This document shows positions 51,090-60,864 of a DNA stretch of 64,000 nt, one piece after another. The first letter of the stretch is position 1. Every line of letters begins with the position of its first letter. Source of the DNA: Aradus depressus (Eukaryota > Arthropoda > Insecta > Hemiptera > Aradidae); contig OY759221.1 of the NCBI GenBank assembly GCA_963662175.1, forward strand, positions 24,105,027 through 24,169,026, given 5' to 3'. Below the pieces are notes generated by a model. That model worked only from the letters and a program-made list of their open reading frames with translations. It did no database searches and was not told the DNA's origin. The position numbers and the translations under genes were made by a program.

Positions 51090-51370
51090 TCAATTATAAT
51101 CATCATCATCATCATGCTCGGCGCTACAGCTCCATTCGAGCCCTGGTCTCCTCCAGAGACTTCTCCCTAAGATTCCTTTCCGCGTTCTCCAGTTTTGCAT
51201 CCGAAGGTTCCTTGCGTCCCCATCGACTGCGTCCATCCATCTCCTCCTGGGTCTTCCTCGTCCTCTGTTTCTCTGCGGGATCACTAGCATCAGTCTTCGT
51301 GGGCTTTCGGCCTCCTGCATCCTCTGCACTTGGCCTGCCCATCGAAGCTTCGCCAGTCTTATCACGTCTG
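51090..51370 (-). pseudogene. LINE C-terminal fragment (RRIYGP family)
   Basis: The minus frame reads RLAKLRWAGQVQRMQEAESP, RGRGRPRRRWMDAVDGDARN, NWRTRKGILGRSLWRRPGLE. It is the same C-terminal region as 36248-36560 and includes the LRW.G..QRM block lost there. On the minus strand the coding part is followed by GCGCCGAGCATGATGATGAT, the simple tail of the family, seen on the given strand as (ATC)n at 51099-51115. 5'-truncated near 51370. Confidence 0.87.
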
Positions 51371-51433
51371 TGACCTTAGACTCTCCATAATAGAGTTATG
51401 GAATTTATGTTTTCGTCAGTAATACTTTTACAA

Positions 51434-51600
51434 AAATCTTTTTGCGCCAGTAGCTCAAAGGCAACAAACCTTTTGCCAGGTACTCGTTGACGGTTCATTA
51501 CGCTAGGTGAATAAAAATTTAGGATTTAGTTGAATCGAGCTCATGTCCATCAGATTGACGAAAGAGCACTTTGGTAATAGGTGAAATTACCATTAATGTT
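51434..51600 (+). repeat. SINE1 copy, internal deletion
   Basis: Head CGCCAGTAGCTCAAAGG is joined directly to GCCAGGTACTCGTTGACGGT, skipping box B. The tail is worn. Confidence 0.75.
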
Positions 51601-51942
51601 GTAAAAAAGTAACAACCTTTTTTTGTTATATACCTCCAATAAATTCCCCAATAATAACGCTAATCATTTAAATATCTAAAAACTTGTTTAAAAAATATTT
51701 GTTTCGGATTAAATTTCTTAAATATTGTACACTTGCGATTTATTTAATTTTTTGTTTTAAAATATATTTAACTTCAATATCCAAACTCAATTTTAAATCA
51801 TAAAGCCCAATCGGTGCTTAATAATTATAATAATTTATTCAATTAAAATTTATCTTTTTTTGACATGCTTTTAGGAACCAATTATTTTGCTGTGTCCTTT
51901 GTGTCAATGTTATCGCATTTATCTCAATCCAATACTGTTGAT
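51601..51942. other. AT-rich spacer
   Basis: No frame or repeat family seen. Confidence 0.5.
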
Positions 51943-52165
51943 ATAGTCGTAAGTTATGTAGTTGGTCAGAAATTCCGTGTTGCATTTTCAACGGTATTTC
52001 ATTTTTCCGACCCCCTGATTCGGTCGGTGAATCACCGGCAATGTAGTGCCAACTAATCATCTAAATATTTACCATTTATATTGTTTACATATAGTTACAT
52101 AGACAGTTATTGGAGTCATGGAGATTTTGGATTCATAAATAAAATTTCTTGTGAGTTGCGCCCCT
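51943..52165 (+). repeat. Repeat B, rearranged
   Basis: Terminus piece (GTCAGAAATTCCGTGTTGCA, TTTTTCCGACCCCCTGATTC) is joined at 52020 directly to the opposite terminus in reverse (GTCGGTGAATCACCGGCAAT). The internal units are skipped. Confidence 0.8.
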
Positions 52166-52307
52166 CCTCTAACTTGCTAAACATATCCAGGAAATATATA
52201 AAATTTTCTATTGATTTATTCACTGTTTACCAAGTTAACATCTTCCCAAACAAACACAACCACCATAGGAAATTTTTACTTTACCACCAATATGAAATAT
52301 ACGGTAA

Positions 52308-52830
52308 ATTAATAATAATAATAATACATTTATTTCCGTTAAACCAATACATGCTGATAGGATACGTCAAAAGAATTTATGGTACATTCAAGATAGCTTA
52401 TAAATTAGATTTATAGCTACTTGAGTCTAACACACATATGATTAGTAGTAATAACAAAACTATTAAAAAAAGTAAAATGAAGTTAATGAAAACTGAACAA
52501 ATAAATACTTAAAAATATGAGTATAAAAAAAATTAGTACGTAGATACGTGTATAATAAGTAGACACATTTTTCAATTTAATAAAGATTAAGATAACTATT
52601 TTTCGAAAAACTTCGGAAATGTCTTTATCCCAACGATGTTTCGGGACGTTCTTACATCCCATCATCAGGTCCCAATTTATTTATGAATCCAACTTAATCT
52701 ATTATAAATGAATGAATAAATAAAACAATTACGTACATTTAAGGTGTGGAGGAACTCTGTCCTAAAAATAAAAATGAAAGCTTTGTATCAAATAATGTTT
52801 TTGGATATGAAACATGATTTTTTATTGTGG
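52308..52830 (-). repeat. LINE 3' region and hairpin-tail module
   Basis: 52308-52455 matches the tail at 7148-7262. At 52640-52690 the minus strand reads CTGATGATGGGATG, a six-base loop, CGTCCCGAAACATCG, a module of the same design as 16035, 25671 and 39065. Its stem is 6 bp (GGGATG/CGTCCC). Confidence 0.6.
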
Positions 52831-53042
52831 TTATATTATTCGTTTTGAACAGTGAGAATAAAATTCCGTTTCCATGTAAAGGGTTTCCTCTATCATAAAC
52901 ATTTTTAGTTGAAGTTTAAATTTTTTTATTGTATCTATTGACTTCAAAAAGTGGGGAAGGGCATTGAAAAAATTAATTTCTTTATGAGTTATACTTTTTT
53001 GAAAAAGAGAGGAGCAATGTTTAGTTATTCGAAAGTCTTAAT
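52831..53042 (-). pseudogene. LINE RT C-terminal tail
   Basis: The minus frame is open for about 70 codons and ends with a TAA at 52831-52833: KEINFFNALPHFLKSIDTIK, KFKLQLKMFMIEETLYMETE, FYSHCSKRII. The 'FN.LP..LK.I....KFK..LK..L.....Y...EF' pattern is the C-terminus of CR1/L2/Daphne-type reverse transcriptase proteins that lack RNase H. Nothing upstream of it survives, because repeat B begins at 53060. Confidence 0.75.
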
Positions 53043-53059
53043 GGCAAAGGCAGAATTTT

Positions 53060-53312
53060 AAGGTTATGTAATCGACCGGAAATTTGATGTGGAGTTTTCA
53101 GTGAAATTTTATGTTTTCCTACTCCTAATGAAAAAAAAATTCCTTTCTGTAAACACAATAACTCCGGGTAGAACGAATAAACTCCTAAGTTCTTGACCTA
53201 TTTATTTTCAACTACATCGATATTTTTCGATTCAAAAGAAGAGCGAGAAGAGTTCGATTATTTTTCGCTGCCGAAGTTCATTGCCGGTGATTCAACGATT
53301 TTTTATTTTTTA
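53060..53312 (+). repeat. Repeat B, both ends but short middle
   Basis: Begins GGTTATGTAATCGACCGGAA, has ATAACTCCGGGTAGAACGAA, and ends TTCATTGCCGGTGATTCAAC. The internal 140-bp units are missing, so it is a natural deletion derivative that kept both ends. Confidence 0.82.
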
Positions 53313-53414
53313 TTGTAATTTTTTACAAATTTTCAATTTTTAGCATTCATTATCTCAATTAATATTGTGCATATAATTAGCTCATTTCAGTCAACTGAAA
53401 CGTTCTAGAGATCT

Positions 53415-53520
53415 TTATTATGACTCATGCCCAGGCTTTAACTTCGAGGTCATATCGCCTACTACCTAAGTGCTCATTCATCACTCTAAAAGGACACGAG
53501 CCCACTCTACTAGGGGATAC
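53415..53520 (-). repeat. SINE1 tail fragment
   Basis: GACTCATGCCCAGGCTTTAA, ATATCGCCTACTACCTAAGT, GAGCCCACTCTACTAGGG. Confidence 0.8.
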
Positions 53521-53534
53521 TCCTGGTGGAATGG

Positions 53535-53700
53535 ATATATCCATTCTTTCGGGAGTTATCGTGTTCACATACAGACTGGAAATTTTATTTTTAAAAGTTT
53601 TTCTTTGGAATCATGAGAGTCAGAAAACTGAAAATTTCATTGAAAACTTGACATCGAATATCTGATTATATAAAATCTATCGTAACAGGGCAAGTAAAAC
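53535..53700 (-). repeat. Repeat B fragment
   Basis: ATTCTTTCGGGAGTTATCGT, GTTCACATACAGACTGGAAA and TTGACATCGAATATCTGATT. Confidence 0.78.
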
Positions 53701-53929
53701 ATGTACTTATTTATTATTCTTACGTCCTATTTGGCTACCTCGCAAAATATTTTTTTCCCAGTCAGAAGTAAGGGAGAAATTTCAGTGTAATGGGTCTAAG
53801 GTAAAGGAGGGATTAGAGAAGCAGTAACAAAAAAATAAGGGCGTTACCTATCAGGTTACTGCCAAATCGATCAAAGGGATGCGGGGATGAAAAGCAGGGG
53901 CGTAATTAGAAAATCCTAATATCTGTCTA

Positions 53930-54821
53930 CGAGGTGTGTTCAAAAAGTATCAGGAATTTTGTAATTTCGCTGGTTGTATTAGTTCGATTCGCGCGATTAT
54001 TTCACTATTGTGTTGGTAAACATGTCTGAAAAGTATCTGTACATTGTTAGCCAAACCAGATGTTTAGTCTGCTGTCAGCTGTCGAAGAGGTTACATGTGT
54101 TTTGGTAGGATCGGCGATTATTTATTTGTTTACAAAATGGATCAGAGAATTTGCATTAAATGTTGCTATAAGAATGGATTCAAGTTTTAGAAATGTTAAA
54201 TATTGAATTTGGTGAATCTGCTATGAGTAAAACTAGGGTTTATGAGTGGTATAAGCGTTTTCAAGAAGTTCGTGAAGTTGTTGAAGATGACGAGCACCCT
54301 GGAAGGTCATTGTGTTTTTCGATTTTAACGGCATAGTTCACCATGAGTTCTTGCCACAAGGTCAAACGATCAATAACAAGTATTACCTACAAGTGCAAAG
54401 CCTTTTGCGTTAAGTAATCCGAAAAAAACGCCCGAATTTGTGGCGAAACAATTCATAGCTTTTGAACCACGATAATGCACCTGCTCACACTTCATTGCTT
54501 GTTCATGAATTTTTGGCCAAAAACAACACTAATGATGCCCCAGCCTCCATATTCACCAGACATGTCTCCGTGTGACTTTTTTCTGTTTCCAACAATGAAG
54601 AGAACCTTAAAGGGCCGTCGTTTCACAAGCATTGATGAGATTAAAAGCGCGTCGCTGAGAGAGCTGAATGCTACCCCAAAGATCGAGTTCCCGAATTGTT
54701 TCGAAGATTGGAAGAAGCGCTGGCATAAGTGTATAATATCTAATGGGGACTATTTTGAAGGGGATAACATTGATGTAGACGAATAAATATATTATATATA
54801 TTTTTTTTCTAACACACCTCG
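53930..54821 (+). mobile_element. mariner element, internally deleted
   Basis: The ends are inverted (CGAGGTGTGTTCAAAAAG on the left, AACACACCTCG on the right) and flanked by TA (53928-53929 and 54822-54823), the mariner target site. The length of 892 bp is about 400 bp less than a full mariner (near 1.3 kb). The missing part lies inside the transposase gene. Confidence 0.92.
54137..54786 (+). pseudogene. mariner transposase, central deletion
   Basis: Starts MDQRICIKCC. The helix-turn-helix part follows (GESAMSKTRVYEWYKRFQEV and DDEHPGRS) after an in-frame stop near 54189. At about 54317 the sequence jumps to VFFDFNGIVHHEFLPQGQTI, so the region with the first catalytic Asp (DET block) is deleted. 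The second Asp block (NHDNAPAHTSLLVHEFL) is present in another frame. The third, PYSPDMSPCDFFLFP, is present in the last frame, followed by LKGRRFTSIDEIK and FEDWKKRWHKCIISNGDYFE. At least one stop and two frameshifts remain, so it is inactive. Confidence 0.92.
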
Positions 54822-54823
54822 TA

Positions 54824-55311
54824 TATTCAAAATATATCAACTAGAAATTTAGTATGAGGATTCAGAATTCCCCTGAGTAAGACGGGTTTATATTCAAACA
54901 AATCACTGGATTGGTTTCAGAGAGCACAAATTGAGCTGAATAATGCGCGAATTTTTTTTTTTTGTTTTCGTTACTTGATCCCACAGAGGTAGAAAAATAT
55001 TTTCTGGGGATGTCATTCATACTTATTCTCACGTGCTCCAGTATTGGTACAAGTGTTGACATTTTGCCCGATCCTTTATGCTCGAAAATATTGCTGGGAA
55101 TTTATAAACGGGTGGAGATTAGGGATATCGAAGATTGTATATGACTCGGAATCTCTGGCAGAAGGCCAATTTCGTTGGAACAAATTACATAACAGACACA
55201 TTTCTTTAGAAGACCTATAAATTCTTTAATATGGCTTTTGTTTGTATTCTCAGCTTCTTCTGTCTGTTTTTGATGTTTTAGATTTGTATTCAGTTTTGTT
55301 TAAAAATATTT
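54824..55311. other. Worn repeat B edge, then unrecognised
   Basis: 54832-54910 (AGAAATTTAGTATGAGGATT) looks like a repeat B piece. The rest has short frames without motifs. Confidence 0.4.
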
Positions 55312-55490
55312 AGTTATGACTCATGTCCGGACCTTAACTACGGAGTTATATCTCCTATCAAATGTTGTCTATCCGAAGGACAACATGCTCAAATTTTTTT
55401 TCACCTCAGATAAAAAGCCTAAGAGCCTTGGCCGGGTTTCGAAAACGAATCAAAAAGTCTGAGTGGGGACAATGTAGGTACCTAATAAAA
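55312..55490 (-). repeat. SINE1 subfamily with altered head
   Basis: The given strand has TATGACTCATGTCCGGACCT, then CAGATAAAAAGCCTAAGAGC, GGCCGGGTTTCGAAAACGAA and TCTGAGTGGGGACAATGTAG. It shares the replacement head of 36826-37088. Most of the body is deleted. Confidence 0.78.
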
Positions 55491-55641
55491 TAATGTACAA
55501 AAGCAATTCATGAACTGAGTAGAGTTCAGAGTTTGAGGTAGAATAAAGATACATTGAAATCCAGATTTCAATGTTTTAGAAGTTAATAGAGTGTTATTTT
55601 AGAAGATAATAGTGCTCTTGTATTACGTTATTTGTGTTCAC

Positions 55642-56651
55642 TAGGGTGGTCGTTAATAATGGAAGGTTCAAATTTTAACGCTCTCACCCAAAAATCTCGA
55701 TCAACATGATACAAAAATACGATTGGCATTATTCCGGGTCCATAATAAATGATTTAACCCGTGCCGGCAGAGGAATCAAATTTTCCGTGTATTTTAAATG
55801 GCGTTTAGTGATGTTTCGGGTTTTTGTTCTATAACTATGAAACTGTCTATCGTAAATCTCTGAAAATTTGTACACTACTATTTTTGAAGTTGCTAAACAC
55901 GAATATTTCATCAAAAATTATATTGGTCAAGTCAAAACTGTCAAAATTGGCTTCCGAATTAGCGAAAAATATTTTTCGATTTTTTTGAGGAATAAAAAAT
56001 CTAATTCATATAATTTTTTTTTTCTTTTCAATTTGAATTCAATTTTGCAGCTCACAATGTCGATTTTATGCTAAATAAATTGAAAATTTGAAATTCAACC
56101 GCTTTTCGATGATTACGCGATATTTTCATGAAGAACGCGTCCATAAATTCAATTTTCAATGTAACAGTTATTGTCAGCAGATTTGTATACGAATTTTGAA
56201 AAGTTAAAATGAAATAAAACATTTAATACTGTCAAAAGAATGATACAATTCCTTTTAACTACATATTCAAAAAGACTGAAATATATATCAATTTCAATAA
56301 CGAATTTCGACTAATTTAACTTGTCAAACTTAACATTTGATGAAATATTCGTGTTCAGCAACTTCAAAAATAGTAGTGTACAAATTTTCAGAGATTTACG
56401 ATAGACAGTTTCATAGTTATAGAACAAAAACCCGAAACATCACTAAACGCCATTTAAAATACACGGAAAATTTGATTCCTCTGCCGGCACGGGTTAAATC
56501 ATTTATTATGGGCCCGGAATAATGCCAATCGTATTTTTTTATCATGTCGATCGAGATTTAATAATGCCAATCGTATTTTTTTATCATGTCGATCGAGATT
56601 TTTGGGTGAGAGCGTTAAAATTTGAACCTTGCATTATTAACGACCACCCTA
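55642..56651. mobile_element. hAT-like foldback element with 8-bp TSD
   Basis: The octamer GTGTTCAC flanks it exactly (55634-55641 and 56652-56659). The ends are TAGGGTGGTCGTTAATAAT and its complement. The long arms (about 270 bp) contain GTGCCGGCAGAGGAATCAAA and TTTCATAGTTATAGAACAAA with their inverses. An 8-bp duplication and a TAGGG start fit the hAT superfamily. No transposase. The right arm has a 42-bp tandem duplication (56519 and 56561, AATAATGCCAATCGTATTTT). The short frames in the two arms are mirror images. Confidence 0.9.
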
Positions 56652-56679
56652 GTGTTCACCTTTAGTTGGTATGACTCAT

Positions 56680-56838
56680 GTCCGTTGATTTTCAACCAAA
56701 TCAGTCAGAAGGAAGGGGGGGGGGGGGGGGGGGGGGTTAGAGGGGGAGCTATTAACACAAACACTGTAATAACTGTCGATGTAATGAATGTATTGACCAG
56801 AAATTTAATATAAGAATTCAGTACTCACTATGAAGTCA
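56680..56838 (+). repeat. Repeat B fragment with G22 run
   Basis: The internal unit's GGAAGGGGG-type block has grown to a run of 22 G at 56715-56736, followed by ATAACTGTCGATGTAATGAA. Confidence 0.82.
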
Positions 56839-56844
56839 AATACG

Positions 56845-58140
56845 TCTCGCCTGGATGAGGGCTCACTCGGAAATTGTTAACAATGAGATGGTCGTCAGTT
56901 TGGCAAAGTCAGCTACTGAGTACCACGAGGTAAGCTCTCGGTATAAGGTCCTAGTGACTGACGTATACAGTGGAATCCCGATTATTCGTATTTCCGGCTA
57001 ATTCGTACAAATTTGCCGGTCCCCAGAGAAAATCCCGATAAGTGGTATAAAAACAATGCATTTCGGACCCCTTGGTAATTCGTATTATTTTTATGCTTGA
57101 GGTCACTTAAAACGTCTTATAATTCGTATTTCCAGTTTAAAAACCTCGTTAATTCGTACTGTTTTCAAGAGGGGGAGAGAGGACAGTGAGAGACGAGAGA
57201 GCAGAATGAGTGCGAGATAAATGTTTTCTAGGAAATCACGTAATTCCTACAGAACCAAAGGTGAGAGCGAGTGAGAGAGACAAGTTTTCTATCTCATATT
57301 ATCTCATGAAATTCGTACTCTTTTCACTCAAAGGAAATGAGGAGAGGAGAGGGGGAAAGTTTTAGGAATTTTATTGATCTTTTCTAACATTTTTTCGAAC
57401 AAATGTTTGATTGGTGTTTATTTAATCTAGAACATATGTACATATTTTTCATTGCAGGTATTGTTTATTGTATAGTTTAGTATAAAGCAGTGTTTATTGC
57501 ATAGTTTTTATTCTTACCACATTGTACATACTTCTTAATACATACATATTTGCATTGATACGTTTTTTAATTTTTTATATTTTGTACTCCCGATAATTGG
57601 TTATCCCGATAATTCATACAAACCGTCAGTCCCTTGACCATACGAATTATCGGGATTCTACTGTATATGAACTTTAACCAAGATCTCAGAGCCGCCTGGC
57701 AAAGAGTATATGCTGCGAGCGATAAGGGATTATTTTATAAGGCTGTCAATGCACGTGTAGGAATACCATACTGGTTCGGAAAATCTTCAAGATCTCGAAG
57801 ATTTGTTAAAAATGTCTGCCGAGTCAGTTCAAATCATGCACTTTGTCGTAAATATTTGAATAGGATCGGCAAAAGTGAGACTCCTTTCTGTGAGAACTGT
57901 GCAATGACCGAGGATCCAAATTTATAGATAAGGTACGGAAGATCACAAAGGATACCCCAAGTTACATGGACCTGCTCAGACTTCCCAATCTCCATTCCGA
58001 TAATTTATATTCATTTTTCCAGGAGATAGGCGTGGATTTTTATGTTTCATTTTTTAGAGAACATTCATATAATTTTTTTTTTTTTGAAGTGGCTAATGGC
58101 TCAATGCTCAAGTCAAAAACAAAAGAAAAGAAAAAAAAAA
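56845..58140 (+). pseudogene. LINE RNase H and C-terminal end, split by a pogo-type MITE
   Basis: The upstream part gives WMRAHSEIVNNEMVVSLAKS, the last catalytic block of RNase H (usual form H.G...NE.AD..AK). The final Asp is replaced by Val. SSRYKVLVTDV follows and meets the MITE at 56968. The downstream part resumes YMNFNQDLRAAWQRVYAASD, YWFGKSSRSRRFVKNVCRVS and RIGKSETPFCENC. The frame is continuous across the insert if one TA is disregarded. After a stop at 57926, the words LLRLPNLHSDNLYSFFQEIG continue in another frame. An A-rich tail lies near 58125-58140. Inactive. Confidence 0.87.
56968..57663. mobile_element. pogo/Tigger-type MITE
   Basis: Inverted ends CAGTGGAATCCCGATTATTC and CAGTAGAATCCCGATAATTC (right end, minus strand), flanked by TA at 56966-56967 and 57664-57665. 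Subterminal ATTCGTA words recur many times. The CAGT..A..CCCGAT.AT pattern is characteristic of pogo-like elements. There is no transposase inside its 696 bp. A purine-rich stretch lies at 57171-57210. Confidence 0.92.
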
Positions 58141-58440
58141 GTCAAACATTGAGTTTTAGCCCAAACGGTCTATGACCTTTCCATTCTATCGAATGATGTG
58201 TCGAAGAGATATATTTATATTTGAAGCCAACAAAAATGAGAAGTTGGAAAGATAAGACAAGTCTCGTATAGCAGTAGGTTGCCTCCGGGTTGTTTGTCGT
58301 TGTCCGTGCCAACACATTCTTTGTTCGCATTCTCAAACTGCTGTCGTTTTATTTAGGGAGGCACCCAGTCGATGGTAATACCATCACGTCTCGATTCACT
58401 TATAGTCACTCATTGATTTCATGGTATGTGTCTACTTCAG
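58141..58440. other. No recognised feature
   Basis: Two short frames without motifs. Confidence 0.4.
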
Positions 58441-58650
58441 ACCTGGACAAAGTTTATCTTAAATATTCAATGGAAAACAACAAGATAATTATGTTATTCC
58501 ACTAAACTAGCAGGTTATCTTGCAAAATGTGTTATATTATTCTTTTAAACTAGGAGGTTACCTGGGCGATGTGTATCTTAAATATTAAATGGAAAACAAC
58601 AAGATAATTCTGTTATTCCACTAAACTTCCAGGTTATCTTGCAAAATGCA
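58441..58650. repeat. 119-bp tandem duplication
   Basis: ATGGAAAACAACAAGATAAT at about 58469 recurs 119 bp later. GTTATCTTGCAAAATG also recurs with the same spacing. Confidence 0.88.
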
Positions 58651-59171
58651 AATGCGACTTCCATTTTGCATTGTCCAGGGAGTTTTCAGTGATGAGAGCT
58701 GAGAAAAAATCATCATTCGTTTCTGTCCTGAGGGCGTAAGAGCGTAGAGTGTTAAGAGAAGACCTTGCCTCGCTCAATATGACCAGATTTGGCGGTTGCT
58801 CTTCTTCAATTTCTTCCTCGTCCTCATCCTGACAAGCCAACAGTTCAGCATCAGTTTAGGGCACCGTGGACACCGATGTCGTCAACTTGAACGTAATCCT
58901 CATATGTTAACTCTCCACAGTTATGTAGAAGTGCCCATCCGGAGTCTGGCGGAATAGAATTTGTAACTTTTGCCGGCTCTGATGGCTGTTTTACGTTTTC
59001 TCTTTGCTTAACAAACCCGCACTTTCTGGAGCAGTTATAAAGGGTGTTAGGGTTCACGTTTTTCCAGGCCTTAACAATGATGATTATAGCGGTCAAAACT
59101 GTTATGTTCTCTTTTTCACCTTTGTCAATGCTGCCCAGCACAAGTGAAATATATATATATATATATATCAT
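58634..59171 (-). pseudogene. Tigger/jerky-type transposase C-terminus
   Basis: On the minus strand: KENITVLTAIIIIVKAWKNV, then NCSRKCGFVKQ, GWALLHNCGELTYEDYVQVD and DIGVHGAL; after a one-base frameshift ELLACQDEDEEE, PPNLVILSEARSSLNTLRSY and ENSLDN. This order (DDE-domain end with 'W..V...TI.NCFRKAGF', acidic stretch, 'EA...L..LR') is that of pogo-clade (Tigger, jerky, CENP-B related) transposases. The DNA-binding CENPB domains and the catalytic DDE residues are missing upstream. The start is buried in an (AT)n run at 59140-59170. No inverted ends were found around it. Confidence 0.82.
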
Positions 59172-59654
59172 TATATATATTAGCGCAAACTCTAACCTGC
59201 AATATTTCTCCTATAGTGATTAATGGAACCTCCCGTCAGTCATTTAACTTACACAAACTCTAACTTCTCCGATATTTCCCCCATTGTCTTACCTATCTAT
59301 ATTGGCATTCTTTTCACGGTGAATGAAGCCTTTTTCCTTCCTTCTTTTTCACTTTTTTTTTTTTTTTTTTTCTAAGCTTTTTCAAGTCAAATAGGGGAGG
59401 TTGTCGGGTGAGATGGGAGGAACAGTTGCCATGGAAACCTCTCAGTTGAGCCACCCCCACCTCCTTCTACCGTTCTTTTGAGTACTCTCTTCTCCGTACG
59501 GCTCAGGAAAGGATTTTAAAAGCTATGTCAATGTTCTTTCATTCAGTCTGGCCTTACACCGTGAACAGGAAAAAGTAATCTTGAAAAAAAAGTCGAAATA
59601 TTTTTATTTATTTATTTTATTTTTTTAAGTTGGATACTAAGTTGAAAAGCCGGT
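59172..59654. other. No gene; X-box-like palindrome
   Basis: A poly(T) run lies at about 59350-59371. GTTGCCATGGAAAC at 59425-59438 matches the RFX X-box pattern and may be fortuitous. Confidence 0.4.
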
Positions 59655-59995
59655 GGATGATTACTTTCCAAGCTTTATACGAAGTATAGTAGAGATGTAA
59701 TCGATTGATCAACGGAATTCTATGTTTTCCCACCCCCTAATTCCAAAAATAAATATTCCTCCCCAGCACGAAGTAATTCATTAAATTTTCGCTCTTTCCA
59801 AAAATCAATGGTTGAATTACATAGGGACTGAATTCTCATATTTAATTTTGTTACCGGTTCATTCATTACATCGGCAGTTTTTAGAATTTTTGTGTTGAGC
59901 CCTCCTCTCATCCCCTCTCTCTATTCGTCCGATTTCACGGAAAATTAATAGGAGCCGTCCTTATGTGGTTTTGAATTTAAATGAAGATACTATCG
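59655..59995. repeat. Repeat B, termini juxtaposed
   Basis: 59660-59745 is the plus-orientation CCAAGCTTTATACGAAGTAT end. 59757-59995 is in minus orientation (CCTCCCCAGCACGAAGTAAT, TACATCGGCAGTTTTTAGAA, ATTCGTCCGATTTCACGGAA). Confidence 0.8.
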
Positions 59996-60862
59996 TAATT
60001 ATTTTTTTACATTCTCACAATTACAGATTTCGTGAAAATTCTTTTTTGATGTTCGGTCAATAGTCCTGTGGTAAACTACATTCGAAACCTTGAAATGGTC
60101 GAATTTTCATGACTCAATGCAGCAGCTGTTTAAACGGAACGTCTACAAGTGATAATTTTAATATAAAACATAATTTTAGGCGTATAAAATAGCCTTAAAA
60201 TAACTCAACAAATCAAGAAAACTACTTATTAACACAAAACAAATGAAATAGATTATTTGAATATAAATAAACAGATGAACACATGAGTAAATCATTTATC
60301 ATTGAACCTATTTTTAACATCTATTTCATGTGTACTCATATCACATATGGAGTACATATGAAATACATATATGGACGGGGGGTGTACCTACAGAGTAACA
60401 CAATAAGATAAAATTTGCTTGCCACTCGTGCTAATCGAACTCAGACAAGCAGCTCTAAGGGAAGAGGAGTTATGGCATTCGCGCACTATATGCATACAAA
60501 AAAATTCTTTAAATCTATGTTCTTCTTAAATAAATACACATAAGTTTAATTTAAGTATTTATTTGCCTGTATATAGAGTGGATGAATAGTTGTTACTCTG
60601 TATCCTGATGTTTTTTTGATTGTGCTAGTTATTTATATTTTATATGTATTCATAAATGCCACATATAAAAACGGTTCTGGTCAACAATAAGACAACGGCT
60701 TTTATTTCTACGAGAAATGTCGTCCCACATCTTACTATCATATATGAAATCATTTACGTTTATCTGTATGTCATTTCATGTATTCATTGTTGATCTAGGG
60801 GACAAGTTCTATTTTGTAAGCTTGATATTCGAACTATTGTTTGTTCATCGATTTATTACTCA
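59996..60862. other. No recognised feature
   Basis: AT-rich. Short frames only, no repeat family of the window. Confidence 0.45.
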
Positions 60863-60864
60863 TA

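Noticed and set aside
55729..56522. Identical 61-codon frames at 55729-55914 (-) and 56337-56522 (+)
   Set aside because: They are the two inverted arms of one foldback element, so sequence identity is not evidence of a gene family.
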